Source of the DNA: Takakia lepidozioides
Lineage: Eukaryota; Streptophyta; Takakiopsida; Takakiales; Takakiaceae
DNA: 64,000 nucleotides
Assembly (NCBI GenBank): GCA_030704615.1
Contig: CM060731.1
Coordinates: 53,616,221-53,680,220, forward strand
Direction: 5' to 3'
The translations under genes and the position numbers were made by a program. Every line of letters begins with the position of its first letter. The stretch's first letter is position 1. The notes under the pieces are model-generated. The model had not been told where the DNA came from, ran no database searches, and worked only from the letters and a program-made list of their open reading frames with translations. Positions 10,290 through 21,709 of this stretch are shown here, piece after piece.

Positions 10290-12180
10290 ATTATGAGACC
10301 GTGCACCCCTCCTCATCGAGGGCTTTCCAACGGCACCAAGCACAGGGCTGGCCCCGCGGTTTGGGAGATCTCAACGACAAAACAAAACAAAACAAATGTT
10401 TCGCTTCATATATTGATATCCTTCTTTATTTACCAAGAGACTCACAAAACATCTTCCTCATATACATATAGACTCACTAGTGTTGGGCGGGTATAGGTAC
10501 ATCATCATATGGCCTTCCACTCCTTCTATATCAAGTTTTGGAGTTTCAAGTGTATCCTCCGATTCTAGATAGTGTAACTTTTAAAAACAAACATTGGCAT
10601 GTAATTATGCACATTATCCTCTATCCATTTTTACCAGATATATTAGGATGCGGCTCTTCAGGCATGTTTACGGGCCCGTGGATAATCCATCCGGTTACCA
10701 ATCATAAATATTATTAATATCCAGCCCAATTGCAATAAGTTATCAATAATGTTTTTAAGCAAAAATTAATTGAAAGAATAGATAATTATTAGTCTTAGCT
10801 AAAGGTAGTTACTAAATTATTTCATCAAGCCATACCATAATACACTTAATAAATGAGATCATGATGACTCTTATTGAACATGGATCATAGCCAAAATCTC
10901 AAATATCGCGCCTCGAAAATCTTGAAGTAAAAAGCCTTGAGGTAATTCAAAGCTGCACTCGAACTACGATGTCTTTTTACAACTACGTAGATTGGAGACC
11001 ATAGATGAGGAGGTTGGGTAGCATGTGAGCAAGCTCACGTGAGCAGAAGAGGATATACCATAAATTCCTAGAATATTTTGGAAAAGATGCGATAGCGAAA
11101 CTAAAATGTGCAATTTGTGCTCAGGAGCATACTTGTGCTCACGTGAGCACAAACCACACGAAGAGAAATAGACATGGGAGAAATAGGCACAAAATGAGTC
11201 ATAAATATGGACGGGCACCCTATTTCCGTGGTTTACTTTCCTGTACGCACAAGCACATAACAATTGATCGTTAGCGAAATAAAACAATCTCACGTCGTCT
11301 CTTAGATGTGAAACCAAACACATCACATTTTGTTTCGTCCACAAAATCAGTCTTTTGTAGGATACCAAAGCTGTAGATATGTGGAACTTGGAGCTGTAGT
11401 ATACATTATGGGTGCCTATTCCGCATTAGGGTTTTGGGTTTTGGAACATAAATAGGCACAGAAACCCTATAAAGGCACCGTATTTCTATATCCGCCAATG
11501 GTTTAATTTCGTTTTGAAAACATATAACTACCTATGACTGTGGTTTAAAACATAAAACCCCCATGACCGTGGATTTGTGCTCGCGTCCTACCAACCCCCT
11601 AGATAAGAAACAAACCAGTTGGTGTATTTTTCGATTTTTCTCTTGTGCAGTGTTTTATTTTTTGAATGGTCTTGAAGAACTTGCCCCTTCATGTTCTTCT
11701 TGTTACACGGTCCTTTCCAGTACGGATGACTGACAGTTTGCGCCACATTGACACTGCCTCAACTCGTCGGCCTTGCCTATCTTCACCACGTCGCCCCCTT
11801 TATTGGGGAGGCGTCAAATGCGTATTAAGCAATGACATCATGTTTAGGTAGTCATGTTTGGGTCATATATTTCTAACTTTTGAGTCTTGTTTTACTCCAT
11901 ATGTGGGTGCATTCGAAATCCATAATAATCTGTGATCTTGCTTGCTCCGCGACTTTGAAAATGTACAGGTCCAAATAAACAGCTATCCTCCATGAAAAGC
12001 TTTCGAAATGAATTCATTTGATGGTCGTAATATCTAGCACATATAATAGCGTAATATCCCTTGATTCTAATTTGTTAAATATATCGTCATTTGATTTATG
12101 GCTTAGTTCACATACAGTCTTTAGTAATGGTTTCTATTTACTTTCAATAACTTATAAATGTTACAAAAAAAGGTTGGTGG
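10290..12180. other. AT-rich intergenic DNA; 20-bp perfect palindrome at 11133
   Basis: No convincing gene in ~1.9 kb. TTGTGCTCACGTGAGCACAA at 11133-11152 is a perfect palindrome around a CACGTG core (the G-box type recognised by plant bZIP and bHLH factors). A related GCTCACGTGAGC lies at about 11033. Nearby open frames are short and unconvincing, so any regulatory role is unproven. Confidence 0.5.
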
Positions 12181-12204
12181 ACCGAGTTTAAAACCCCGTG
12201 AAAA

Positions 12205-12520
12205 CCAGTGTTGGGCAGATATATAGTCATCATGATATCAACATCAGGATATCAATGTATCCGGACCCGGAACCGGCATTTTTTAGAGTCCGGGTTAGAT
12301 GCATAACCGACGGATATGAAAATAAGAAAAAGAAATGCTATACCCGGTATAATATCCAGCGGATATCTGGCCAATACCCGTCAATATCTTGCGGATCTCA
12401 GCCCTAAACTTAATAACCGGATGCATACCCGGATCCGCTGTTTGTCATGTTGGTAATACCCGAAACCGGCAGATATCTAAAACCAAAAGTTTTTAATATC
12501 CGAATCCGGTGTATATGAAA
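12205..12520 (+). mobile_element. hAT-like terminal segment with CCGGATATC-type subterminal repeats
   Basis: CAGTGTTGGGCAGATATA at 12208 resembles hAT terminal repeats (CA-rich first bases with GTG). It is followed by many ATCCGG, CCGGATA and GGATATC motifs within 320 bp, as hAT subterminal regions often show. No matching opposite end was found. Confidence 0.35.
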
Positions 12521-12544
12521 GAAAGGTGTAGATCCAAAAACCCC

Positions 12545-12610
12545 ATTGCCTCCAATCATAGGCGGAAATCTTGTCACCTTGGTGATCCTGGGTTCAATCT
12601 TCAATCGTTC
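12545..12610 (+). repeat. tRNA-like SINE fragment (B-box)
   Basis: GGCGGAAATCTTGTCACC followed by GATCCTGGGTTCAATCTTCA resembles the 3' half of a tRNA-derived SINE head, with GGTTCAATC as B-box. The A-box is weak. Confidence 0.3.
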
Positions 12611-12939
12611 AACATGTCCCTTCAACCGTCCTTTGGCCCCTCGATGGGCTGGGTGTTGAGCAATAGGCTTTGTAAATTCACTAGACGTTAAACAAACTTA
12701 TTTACTTTACTTCATTTTATTTTTATTTTTTATCCCTTCCTCAAATTTATCACAACATATTCTCTCGGAAGACAATAGGAATAATGTAAGAACTTCCTGG
12801 ACGCGTACAATCTGATGGTACTTTCGCCGGATTGGGGCTGCCTGGGATCCTAGGGGGGGGGGCCTTGTCAAATCCACCCCACCCCCTCTTACCTCCGTTT
12901 GACTATTAAATACTTAAGAATCCAAGGGGGTTTCAAGCT

Positions 12940-13020
12940 GAGGTGGGTAGAGTGATGATGAAGTGATAGATATGTAGGTGGCAAGGTTTCAGGTTCGATT
13001 CTTGATGGGAGGCTCTTGTA
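12940..13020 (+). repeat. tRNA-derived SINE head
   Basis: AGCTGAGGTGGGTAGAGTGA (A-box-like) is followed ~45 bp later by GTTTCAGGTTCGATTCTTGA, which has a canonical GGTTCGATTC B-box. That spacing is normal for a Pol III internal promoter. A cloverleaf does not fold cleanly, so this is a SINE piece and not a tRNA gene. Confidence 0.45.
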
Positions 13021-13298
13021 GTGTAACCCGGGTACCGGTGCAACCCTTTGTAACCCTGGTCTCTCATGTAACTCTGGTTAGTCCATTGTATACTTAGCCA
13101 AATTATTTCTACTTAGTCAAATTTCGAGACCAAGTGTGAGTTACACCGAGTGGAGTCTCTGTAACCCCGAGTGGAGTTACACACCTCGTCGTCGTGTAAC
13201 TCAGTGTCACCCCAACTGTAGTTTACACTCCTTCAGTTCCACGTCACTCTCAATAGAGGGTGGGGAAGATTTGACATGCCGAAACCCGCGTACCGTCC

Positions 13299-13500
13299 AG
13301 TGTTGTGCGGTTCTTGCCATATTGAAGGAACCTCCGGTTCCGGTTCCTTGGTATATTTAAAGAGACGGTTCCGGTTCCGGATCCGGTTCTTTTTTATGAA
13401 GCGGTTCCGGTTCCAAAATTCATGAGCAGATTCCGGTTCCGGTTCCGGGTATTTTTTGGGAATGAATTGCTGGTTCCAGTTTCCGGTTCCGGTTCTCAAT
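13299..13500 (+). mobile_element. hAT-like terminus with GGTTCC subterminal repeats
   Basis: CAGTGTTGTGCGGTTC at about 13300 is followed by about 15 GGTTCCGGTTCC-type repeats in 200 bp. The same CAGTGTTGTGCGG start recurs at 16279 in the same orientation with related GGAACCGG repeats. Clustered short repeats next to a CAGTG terminus are typical of hAT elements. The Arg-, Asn- and Glu-Pro-rich minus-strand frame here is a repeat artefact. Confidence 0.45.
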
Positions 13501-13825
13501 TTTTTTAATTTAAAAATATATATTAAATTTTTTATCCTTTTTTATAAATCTGAAAATGATTTGTGAATCCCCATTAGTTATATCAAATCTTTTGACCATG
13601 TTGAAAAGAAACAACACAACATTCATATACGAATTTATGAAATAATAATAATGCAATATAAGCGAGTATAAATTAATGTGTGTAGAGTACACAAAGAAAT
13701 CATTTTATCTCAAACAACTCGGCCTCTGCAATCAACTCCTCGATGTCATCTAAGTGGACTTCCTCACTATTCAAAAACAGACGTGAGAGACGATACAACG
13801 TGGATGGAAAAATAAAAATAAAAAT

Positions 13826-14075
13826 AAAAAATTTGCTGCCTACGATGTTACCTCCATGCGCTACTCCCTCCCCTGTGCTGATGCTCGTAGCACATCGCGC
13901 AGGTGGGAGGTATGAGACTGCAGAATCAGGAAAACCAACCAAAAAATAAAAATAAAAATAAAAAATGTTTTCTACGATGCTACCTCCCTGCGCTGCTCCC
14001 TCCCCCGTGCTGATGCTCGCAGCACATTGCGCAGGTGGGAGGTGCGAGACTACAGAACCAGGAAAAGCAACCCCA
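13826..14075 (+). repeat. ~140-bp tandem duplication
   Basis: Two blocks run from an AAATAAAAATAAAAATAAAA run through CTACGATG, CCTGTGCTGATGCTCG and GCGCAGGTGGGAGG to GAACCAGGAAAA (13806-13940 and 13945-14070), about 90% identical. No gene is supported, although a minus-strand frame at 13700-13942 crosses the first copy. Confidence 0.7.
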
Positions 14076-14174
14076 GAGAAAAAAAAACAAAAAAAAAAAA
14101 AAAACCGTTGCTCCCTCCTTCACGCGCTGAGGCGCTGCTCCCTCCCCCACGCGCTGGTGCGTTGATCCCTCTAT

Positions 14175-14637
14175 GAAGCCTCAAAACAAGCCTGAAGCAT
14201 ATACTCATTTCCTCTCAAGAAGCGAGGTTGCACAACAAAGGGGCGAGCGGAAAGAGAAAGCAACGCGCGAGAGGAGGATCAAACACACGAATCAGGCACT
14301 AAGCAGCTCTCATCCAAAACTTGTACACCAAAATCACATATACACCAACACCCAAGTACACCGCCCTGACCTTGTGTCAGGGTGCCGTCTTTATACAAAA
14401 AGCCCTAGTCGTAGTGGCTCGCCACGTGGCGAGGCATCACAGGCCAAAGCCCACGGCGCTGCCTTGTGGCCCTAGATCAGATGAAGGGCCAGGATGAGCC
14501 ACCTACAGAAACTAACCCTAACCTAAATATCATTGTAACGGTTTAACGGCTTCATACGCCAAAAAAATATACTATGGATGTGTATCATTGTTTTGGATGA
14601 AACGGGCTATTTTCCGGCTGAGCAAATATGGGGCTTT
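14175..14637 (-). repeat. LTR-like copy 1 (minus orientation)
   Basis: This ~455-bp block is the inverse of 16610-17046, with small indels. It includes the shared GGCTATTTTCCGGCTGAGCA and CTGACCTTGTGTCAGGG/CCTGATACGAGGTCAGGG boxes. It lies immediately 3' of the minus-strand integrase with a purine-rich tract between, which is the position of a 3' LTR. Confidence 0.6.
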
Positions 14638-14967
14638 ATGTGAAGCCTACCCCCCACGAAAAACCTGAGCTCCGCGAAGGAAGACAAATAATTAGGAAAA
14701 TATCACCCTCCGCTGCTGGGTGAAAAACCTACCAAGGGAAAACCTGGCACCTGCAAGTTGGGCCGAGGACAAAACCCCTGGCTAGGAAATCCGTGCAGGG
14801 AATACAAATGGTGAGATGTCATAAAAATATTTTAAGTCCTAGAGAGGTCAAGTCCGAGGACCCCAAGAGTCATCAGCCGCAAACTAAGACTAAGCCGCTG
14901 ACTAAGACTAAGCCGCTGAGAAGAGAAGTGGAGTAAGCTGAAGTAGATCGCTAAGAAGATCAAGACA

Positions 14968-16054
14968 TCACCCCACTGTGCGCCCCTCCACATTGATACA
15001 TGTGAGATCAAAAACTAGCTCGGAATGCACCAAGTCTGTCAAGGAAACAGGTCCATCCCGCACTTCAGTGTTAGAGCCTTGGGGAAGAAGAAGAGCACGT
15101 CGCCCACGTAAAATCTGATAGATCAAGTATGGACCGTCGATCTTGAGCTTAGATTTGCATGCATGCTTGCCATGCTGTAATCGAACGCATACGGTCTGTC
15201 CCACCTGAAACAGGTTAGAATACTTGGCACGCTTATTAAAATTACGGGCCTGGGTTAGTTGAGCCTTACCAATGTTCGTCTTGGCATCATGGATAGACAC
15301 CGCATGTCAAGCATGAAGATCCTCAACAAAGGTCTCAAGATCAACCGGATCAGCAACAGTAGATATAAGAGGGGTAGAATGCAAAGGAGAAACACACTTG
15401 CGACCATACAGCAACTCAAAAGGAGTCTTCTTGGTGCTAGCATGCACGGCGGTGCAATAAGCAAAGAGAATAGGGGGAAGAAAGGTATCCCACTCCCTGG
15501 TAAGTGTGCCATTCTTCTCCAACATTCGGCAAAGAGTTTGGTTGAAGCGTTCCGCAAGGCCATTGGTCTGGGGCTGGTATGGGGGGTGGTGGAATGCTTG
15601 ACACCGAAGTTGAAGCAAACCACCGTAAAGAGCTGGTTACAAAGCTCCTTGCCCTGATCTGTTAGAGTATCTCCCGAGGACACCCATGCCTCATAAGGAT
15701 CTCATTGAAGAAGAACTGAGCTACAACATCACTAGCCTTTGAACGCAAAGACCGGACTTCTATCCACTTAGTCAAATAGTCGGTAGCAACACAAAGGTAG
15801 CTTCGACCTTTTGATGTGAGTGCGAGGGGTCCCACCAAGTCAATGCCAACACGAGCAAAAGCATGGGTGATAAGCAAAGGCAGCAGATCATACAAGATCC
15901 GGGCCCTAGGGAGAGCAATGTTAGCACGACAACCTTCACACCTAGAGATGAACTTGGTGACGTCTCGGTCTAGCGCCGTAGCTCTGCACTTGTCATACTT
16001 ACCACGATTGCCGAGATCCACCTCATTGCATCCAAACCCAACACAAATGAACAT
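14968..16054 (-). pseudogene. pol: Ty3/gypsy integrase, three frames
   Basis: The N-terminal segment (15662-16054) has the CC half of the HHCC zinc motif (SRCEGCR) and the first catalytic Asp in VGIDLVGPL. A second frame carries LTDQGKELC (second Asp), and a third (15307-15618) carries NGLAERFNQTL (catalytic Glu) and FELLYGRK. The C-terminal part (14968-15300) has the GPY-like KIDGPYLIYQIL segment. Two frameshifts and a TAG before LTDQGK disable it. Integrase joins element cDNA to the genome. It is followed by the inverted LTR-like block. Confidence 0.85.
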
Positions 16055-16278
16055 TCATCTATCATTCAAACACAAGTCTAGCCAACTTCCACTAGATGGA
16101 TGATAACTGTTTGTCATTAAGGAGGCAGGATCTACATCCGTATGGAAGGACGTCGAGTTGTCCAGCTCCTCATCCATGTGGTACTCCAAGGGTGTGTAAC
16201 TGGAGAGAATAGGAAGATAATAGAAATAATGTAAGAACTTATTAATGCACGCGTGCAACCTCTGACAGGACGGTACCA

Positions 16279-16436
16279 GTGTTGTGCGGGTACCCGCTTA
16301 GGCGGGTTGGAACCGGGGGAGCAGGGACGAGCCGGTTCCAGAACCGGAACTGGCGGGTGTGGGTTTTTCTAGGAACCGGCTGGGAACTGGAACCGGGGGG
16401 TTATTGGCGGTTCCGGATCCGTTTCCCGCATTACGT

Positions 16437-16478
<42 letters not shown>

Positions 16479-16480
16479 CC
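16279..16480 (+). mobile_element. hAT-like terminus plus 40-bp poly-T tract
   Basis: CAGTGTTGTGCGGGTACCCG at 16279 is followed by GGTTGGAACCGG and GGTTCC repeats, then about 40 consecutive T (16439-16478). It is in the same orientation as the copy at 13300. The flank CGCCTCAGCGCG next to the LTR at 16.6 kb also resembles sequence at 14.12 kb in inverse. Confidence 0.4.
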
Positions 16481-16609
16481 GTGATCTGTCGTCTCTCACC
16501 TCCAATCAGCGCGATCTGCTGCAGTAGCGCGATTTCAGTGCGGGGGAGGGAGCAGCGCATAGCAGCACGGGGAGGAATGAGCAACGCGCCTCAGCGCGGG
16601 GGAGAGGTG

Positions 16610-17046
16610 TAAAGCCCCATATTTGCTCAGCCGGAAAATAGCCCGTTTCATCCAAAACGGCGATACACATCCATAGTATATTTTTTTGGCGTATGAAGCC
16701 GTTAAACCGTTACAATGATATTTAGGTTAGGGTTAGTTTCTGCAGGTGGCTCATCCTGGCCCTTCATCTGATCTAGGGCCACAAGGCAGCCGCGGCTTTG
16801 GCCTGTGATGCCTCGCCACGCGCGACCACTACGACTAGGGCTTTTTGTATAAAGACGGCGCCCTGATACGAGGTCAGGGGTTTGGTGTATATGTGATTTT
16901 GAGTGTACAAGTTTGGTTGGCTGCTGCTGCTTAGTGCCTGATTTGTGTGTTTGATCCTCCTCTCGCGCGTTGCTTGCTCTTTCCACTTGCCCCCTTGTTG
17001 TGCAACCTCGCTTCTTGAGAAGAAAAGAGTATATGCTTCAGGCTTG
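16610..17046 (+). repeat. LTR-like copy 2 (plus orientation)
   Basis: Starts TGTAAAGCCCCATATTTGCT and matches 14175-14637 in inverse to GCTTCAGGCTTGTTTT. It is followed downstream by a plus-strand gag-like pseudogene, as a 5' LTR would be. Two inverted LTRs facing different bodies suggest two insertions of one family or an inversion. Confidence 0.6.
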
Positions 17047-17174
17047 TTTTATGGTGGAGAGAAGCCGGGTACTCTAGGCGTGGTGGATCCTGCCCACACT
17101 GTCAGGATCAGTTAGGTCTTTTCGCGGGATCTGCTCTACATCCTGCTGCCTAAGTGGTTCGCTAATGCGTTATC

Positions 17175-18502
17175 GATGGCGGCTCCTCGCTTTGCCATAT
17201 TTTCTCCTGCTGCTGCGATTTTGCCGTCTCACGATGTGCATTGGGGTGTGATTGTAGGGGATGGTTGCCGTTCGTGACTTGTCTTGTGTAGCAGCTCGCA
17301 GAGAGGGGGAGAGCCTATTTCTTCAGATTAGTGTGGCACTTGCTATCGAAGCTAATCCTAGTGTAGAGGCTGACCCTGCTGCCACTTCTCATTCTGCTGG
17401 TGTTGTTATTGTTCCTCCTCCCGTTGTTTCTCACCCTGCTGACATTCTTGATGTTGCTAACACTACCAACGGCGCGCGGCCTGGCAGTATTGCCTTGCAG
17501 CGTCGCCACTTCCTGAGCCTGCTGCTTGCATTCCAGTCCTTGTTGTTTCATTGGGTTCTCCTGGTGGTAGTGATTATAATAATATGGGGGAGGCAGAGGC
17601 GTGGTTGCCAAGGTTTGAGAAGTCTGATAGCTCTCTAGATAGCTATGACCCGGAATCCAGGCCCTGAATATTTTGAAAGTAGGCAGCAAACAACAGAGTT
17701 GGAGAGAGACATTGAGTTGTCGCAGGAAGTAGATGATCTGTTGGGTGAGATATGTGACGAAGATCAGCTTTGGTTTGAGCATGTAGAGAGAGCTGTTGTA
17801 GGTGATCTTGCTGCACTAACCAGTCATCACGAGGCCCTGTTCACGCAACATTTGCTTGAGCCTGGTGCAGTGGTATCTAGAGCCAGATAGCTTGCTAAGC
17901 GCGAATTTGAGCTACGCAACGAAGAGCGTCTATCGTCCAAGACGATCAAGTCGCGTTTTTTGAACCATCGTGAATTGACCTGGTTGGAAGTTGGCTTGTA
18001 TCTACCTCTTTCTGGTGTTCGAAGTGCAGAGCTTCATCATGGCCCTGGTGTGGTAGGGCAAAGTTGGTTGTCGTTGATGTTACAAGGCACGGGGGCTTTG
18101 ATCTTGAGGGCACTACGGTTTCAGCTCCGGCCCTGCGCCTTGGCACCTACTTATTCACAGTTAATTGATGGTCTAACGGGTGGGGCCTTGATAGTACAGT
18201 CGTCTGATCTAGTGGTCTTGGGTGTGGGTACTACCTTTGCTTCACAGCGAGTGGTTCACCCGAGTGCGTTTGAGAGATTGAGTGATTGTTCAAACTCGAC
18301 TGTGCTTTTGCGCACCTGGAGAAAAGGTGACACCACCCGCGTTGGTTTTTGGCTTAAAGGAGCTGATGGTTGGGAGTGGCTGGCATTGGGGATCTACGAG
18401 TCACAATCACATAAGGTGCTGAGGGTGGTGTATTGTTCCACTTGGGTTCCAGAAGACAGCTCGCTAAGTGCTCAGCCCACGCTCCACATCCCTGCTGCTT
18501 AA
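17175..18502 (+). pseudogene. Gag-like degenerate coding region, unrecognised
   Basis: A plus-strand frame starting near MAAPRFAIFSPAAA (17177) continues through frame changes at about 17270 and 17640. It then reads LERDIELSQEVDDLLGEI and LEPGAVVSRAR, stops at a TAG (17888-17890), and reads on in the same frame from LAKREFELRNEERLSSK to 18502. The last ~100 residues are beta-like and aromatic (RVGFWLKGADGWEWLALG). It follows an LTR-like block, hence the gag guess; no zinc knuckle or known domain is visible. Confidence 0.45.
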
Positions 18503-19530
18503 AGGTTGTGCCTCCAATCCAACCTCGTTTCTTGTATGTTAGGTGATTCTAGAACTACTTGGTTGAGATCTGGAAGATAGAGGTCCATGAATAATTCAGG
18601 AGAGCCGCTGGCCGAAAGTGTCGTAGAAGTGAATGAGGGATTGGACAACCTGCAGGCAGGTAATTTCATGGTGTGAGGGACCATTGCTCACCTACAGCAT
18701 ACCGGTATAATTTCAAGTCAAACAGAAATGAGGGTCCCAACAGAAACCATCAACTACATTGGCATACACAAAATTCGAAAGTCCCATGTGAAGAGAAAGA
18801 TTCTTACCAGATTAAGAAATGAAATCATGTTATCCCAAGTTGGTGATGGCACCCCCGAGTAACTCTTTCTCCGATTCTTCATCATCGCCAGCCATCCCTC
18901 ATTTACAATCTTGATCTGCCCTGCCAAGTCCGCACGGGAAGGGTGTGGCTTGGCATCGAATGGACATTGAACAGTGAGGGTGTACCTCCCAGCGGTCTCA
19001 TCTTTCTCCTTGTCCTCACCTTTCTCCTTTTCCGTCTCTTTCTCCTTCGCCTTCTCCTTCCCCTTAGCCTTCTCCTTCTCTTTGTCCTTAGGCTTCCCAG
19101 GTGACTTGGCTACTACCTCCGGAACCTTTGGATCTTTCCCCTTTCGACCCGTCTTCCTGCCTTTCTGTGGAATTGCCTGCGCGTCTGGCTCCTTGGCGGC
19201 CAATGAAGCAATGTTCCTCTGGTACTCTTCGTCGTTCAAAGGTGCCAGCATCTCCGCATGGTTGTTCATATACTTCATTTGCTGCTCTTGAAATGTCGTG
19301 TGCTCTGGAGGGCAGTCGAGGTACCATCCACAGTCCCTGAAGTGGGCAGGACTCCAGTCCCTCAAGATACCAGCTGTGTACATGGTGGATCGTTGGCAGG
19401 ATCGGACCACATGTCCAGGTAATTTGGGATTCCACTCAGGTGTTTTCCTTCCATCAACACATATTTAGTGTACCTGCGGAGGCTCAAAATAACACCATCC
19501 CCCAAAACAAGATATCAGAAAGCAGAAGAA

Positions 19531-19790
19531 AGTGATGATCGGTGGCGATCATCACTTTCACATGAGAGAGAATGCAACATGGGTTGGAAAATCCTTATGA
19601 TTATGTAGATTGCACAAATGGGAAATGTGATGGTCGGAACCGACCATCACTTCATTCATCAGAAACAGACTGCCTATGATAACAGAGGCAGGATTAAGGA
19701 TGGAAACAAAGACATGATCAGCACTGACAACTGTTTGACTGGAGAATATCATAGCAGTGGATGTGATGATCGGTACCGACCATCACCAAA
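19531..19790. repeat. Three GGTACC-type palindromes in an intron of the element A gene
   Basis: Imperfect palindromes of the form GTGATGRTCGG-N-CCGACCATCAC are centred at 19543.5, 19638.5 and 19774.5 (spacings 95 and 136 bp). They lie between the exon starting at 19472 and the exon ending at about 19885. Confidence 0.85.
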
Positions 19791-21709
19791 CTGCTGTGTA
19801 GCAGAAAAGAAATACAAAGCTTCTCTCAATGAGGCATGACAAAAGTTTAAAGAATGTGCTGGATAGGCATATGGCACTGCACCTGTAAACAACACGCATC
19901 ATCGCCCACTCCCCTCTAACTTGACTGTCGAAATCGTTCGACCTCAATATGTTGCCATCCTTGGAGAACTCTCGGAAGAAACAGTACCGCCACGTGAGAC
20001 CTTTCCACTTTCTAATGTACGCCTCCAAGGTCATCTATGGTGGTGAAACCATCGAAATATTCAAGTCCTTCAAATTCTGCTCCAGGACAAGAATGGCGCG
20101 TTTCTTCAGCTGCAATGGGAACATGTGTCAGAATTGCGCATGACAAAGCTATAGGATATTTCATATACAACAGGTACTTGAATACACAAATACCTGACTC
20201 CAAAATGTGGCCTTGTGAAGCCACTGATAAAAAACAATATCACTTATTCCCTCGACCTTGGTGCCAGGCTGGATTGTGTTTTTTGGGAACTGATTCAGAT
20301 CCTTCACCGTCTGATCCGAGTTCCAAATCTCAAGCCATCTCACTTTTTTCTGGTTGTCAACCATAGAGAGAGCCAGCCTGTGCAATTTCTCTTGTTGCAT
20401 CTCTGGATGTACATGCTTGTCGTAGTGGGATTTGATTTGGAGAAGGAACTCCTCCCCAAGTCCGGGATCCACTATTCTCAATTGCTTCAGGAAGGCCGAC
20501 ATCAGCTTCGTTCTCCTTATCTCGTACTCCTTCTTTATGGCTGCTCCAACTCCTTTAGCAGTCCTCAACTCTTCTGCTGTAGTGCGGTAGTACTCAGATT
20601 TCCCCCTCTCAGCGCCCTCTGCCAGTTCTTGCTGCAAGTATCAACGATTGGATTAGCAGACATACAATTGCAAATTTGTATGTAATAACATAGGAAGAAG
20701 TGGTCTGGGCCATACCGCATACATATACTCCAAAAATGCATCTCGGGTCAACGATTACCAGGTCCCTGCAGATCTTCCTATTTCGCACTTCTTGATGACA
20801 TCAGGATGTAGCACTGTGCGGAACTCATCAAGCTTCATCAAACCAATTCTCTGAATGCGGAATAGTGTGTGAACCAGGCTCGTAGTAACATGTGATTTCT
20901 CTGTTGATCTGCAAACAAGGAATACACATTGCATACGTAAGAAATATTTAACGTTTGGACTTGAAATGCACACAACATGCAATTTGAAAGGCTATGGGTT
21001 TCTGAGGAAGTCCTACTTGTTCACGTCATGCATAGCTGTCAAAAGTCTAGCGATGTCATTCCCAGGATCCAGAACCTTGCCTCCACAGCACAATGCTTGT
21101 CCTTGTCTTTTGAATGGTGTTTTGCAATGTACCCTATCCAAGCTAGCAAGCGATGGTTCCCGTCCCAGACATAGAATATGTGGTTGCAGAACTACTGGGT
21201 GTTATGTCCAAGCAGCAGAGAGTCTTCGAACTCGTCATTCACATCCTTCCAGCAATCATCCCAGTTGTCCGTAATCTCTGGGCTCACTTTTGTGCTGTGA
21301 CCATTAGTATCCTTCAGTGAGACGTAAAAACTTGTGCACCCATTCTATACCCGTGCACGAAATCTGTTTCCAACTTGGTAATGTCATGCGAAAGTAGAGG
21401 ACAAACAACAGGCATGGAGATCATCCGGCAGAGAGGGATTTCAAGACGTCCTCCAGAGATGATCATGTCCCTAATAACCTCCTGGGAATTACCTTTTGAT
21501 ATGACATAAGTTGTTTCACCTTGTCAAGGTAGTGCAATTCAGGCTCGTCAGTGTCTTCGCTGTTCTCAGAACTCTTTGTGGAGTCGTCCCCTTCTCCAGA
21601 GCCCTTTGCATCTGTTTCTGCTTGCTTGGACTTTACATTCTTCTGCATACCCAAAACCGCCACAACAACAACATTCAACAAGTGTTCAGGTAAACAGACA
21701 TTTTAACAC

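Noticed and set aside
16439-16478. Poly-T as the poly-A tail of a retroposed gene on the minus strand
   Set aside because: No gene-like sequence adjoins it, and the same region is explained as a hAT-like subterminal segment with a homopolymer.
16727-16740. Telomere-like GTTAGGGTTAG
   Set aside because: Only two imperfect units, also present in the inverted copy at 14.5 kb, so it is just part of the LTR-like block.
17868-17890. Primer-binding site TGGTATCTAGAGCC complementary to initiator tRNA-Met
   Set aside because: It resembles a PBS but lies inside a continuous coding frame about 800 bases beyond the LTR-like block and has an inserted base.
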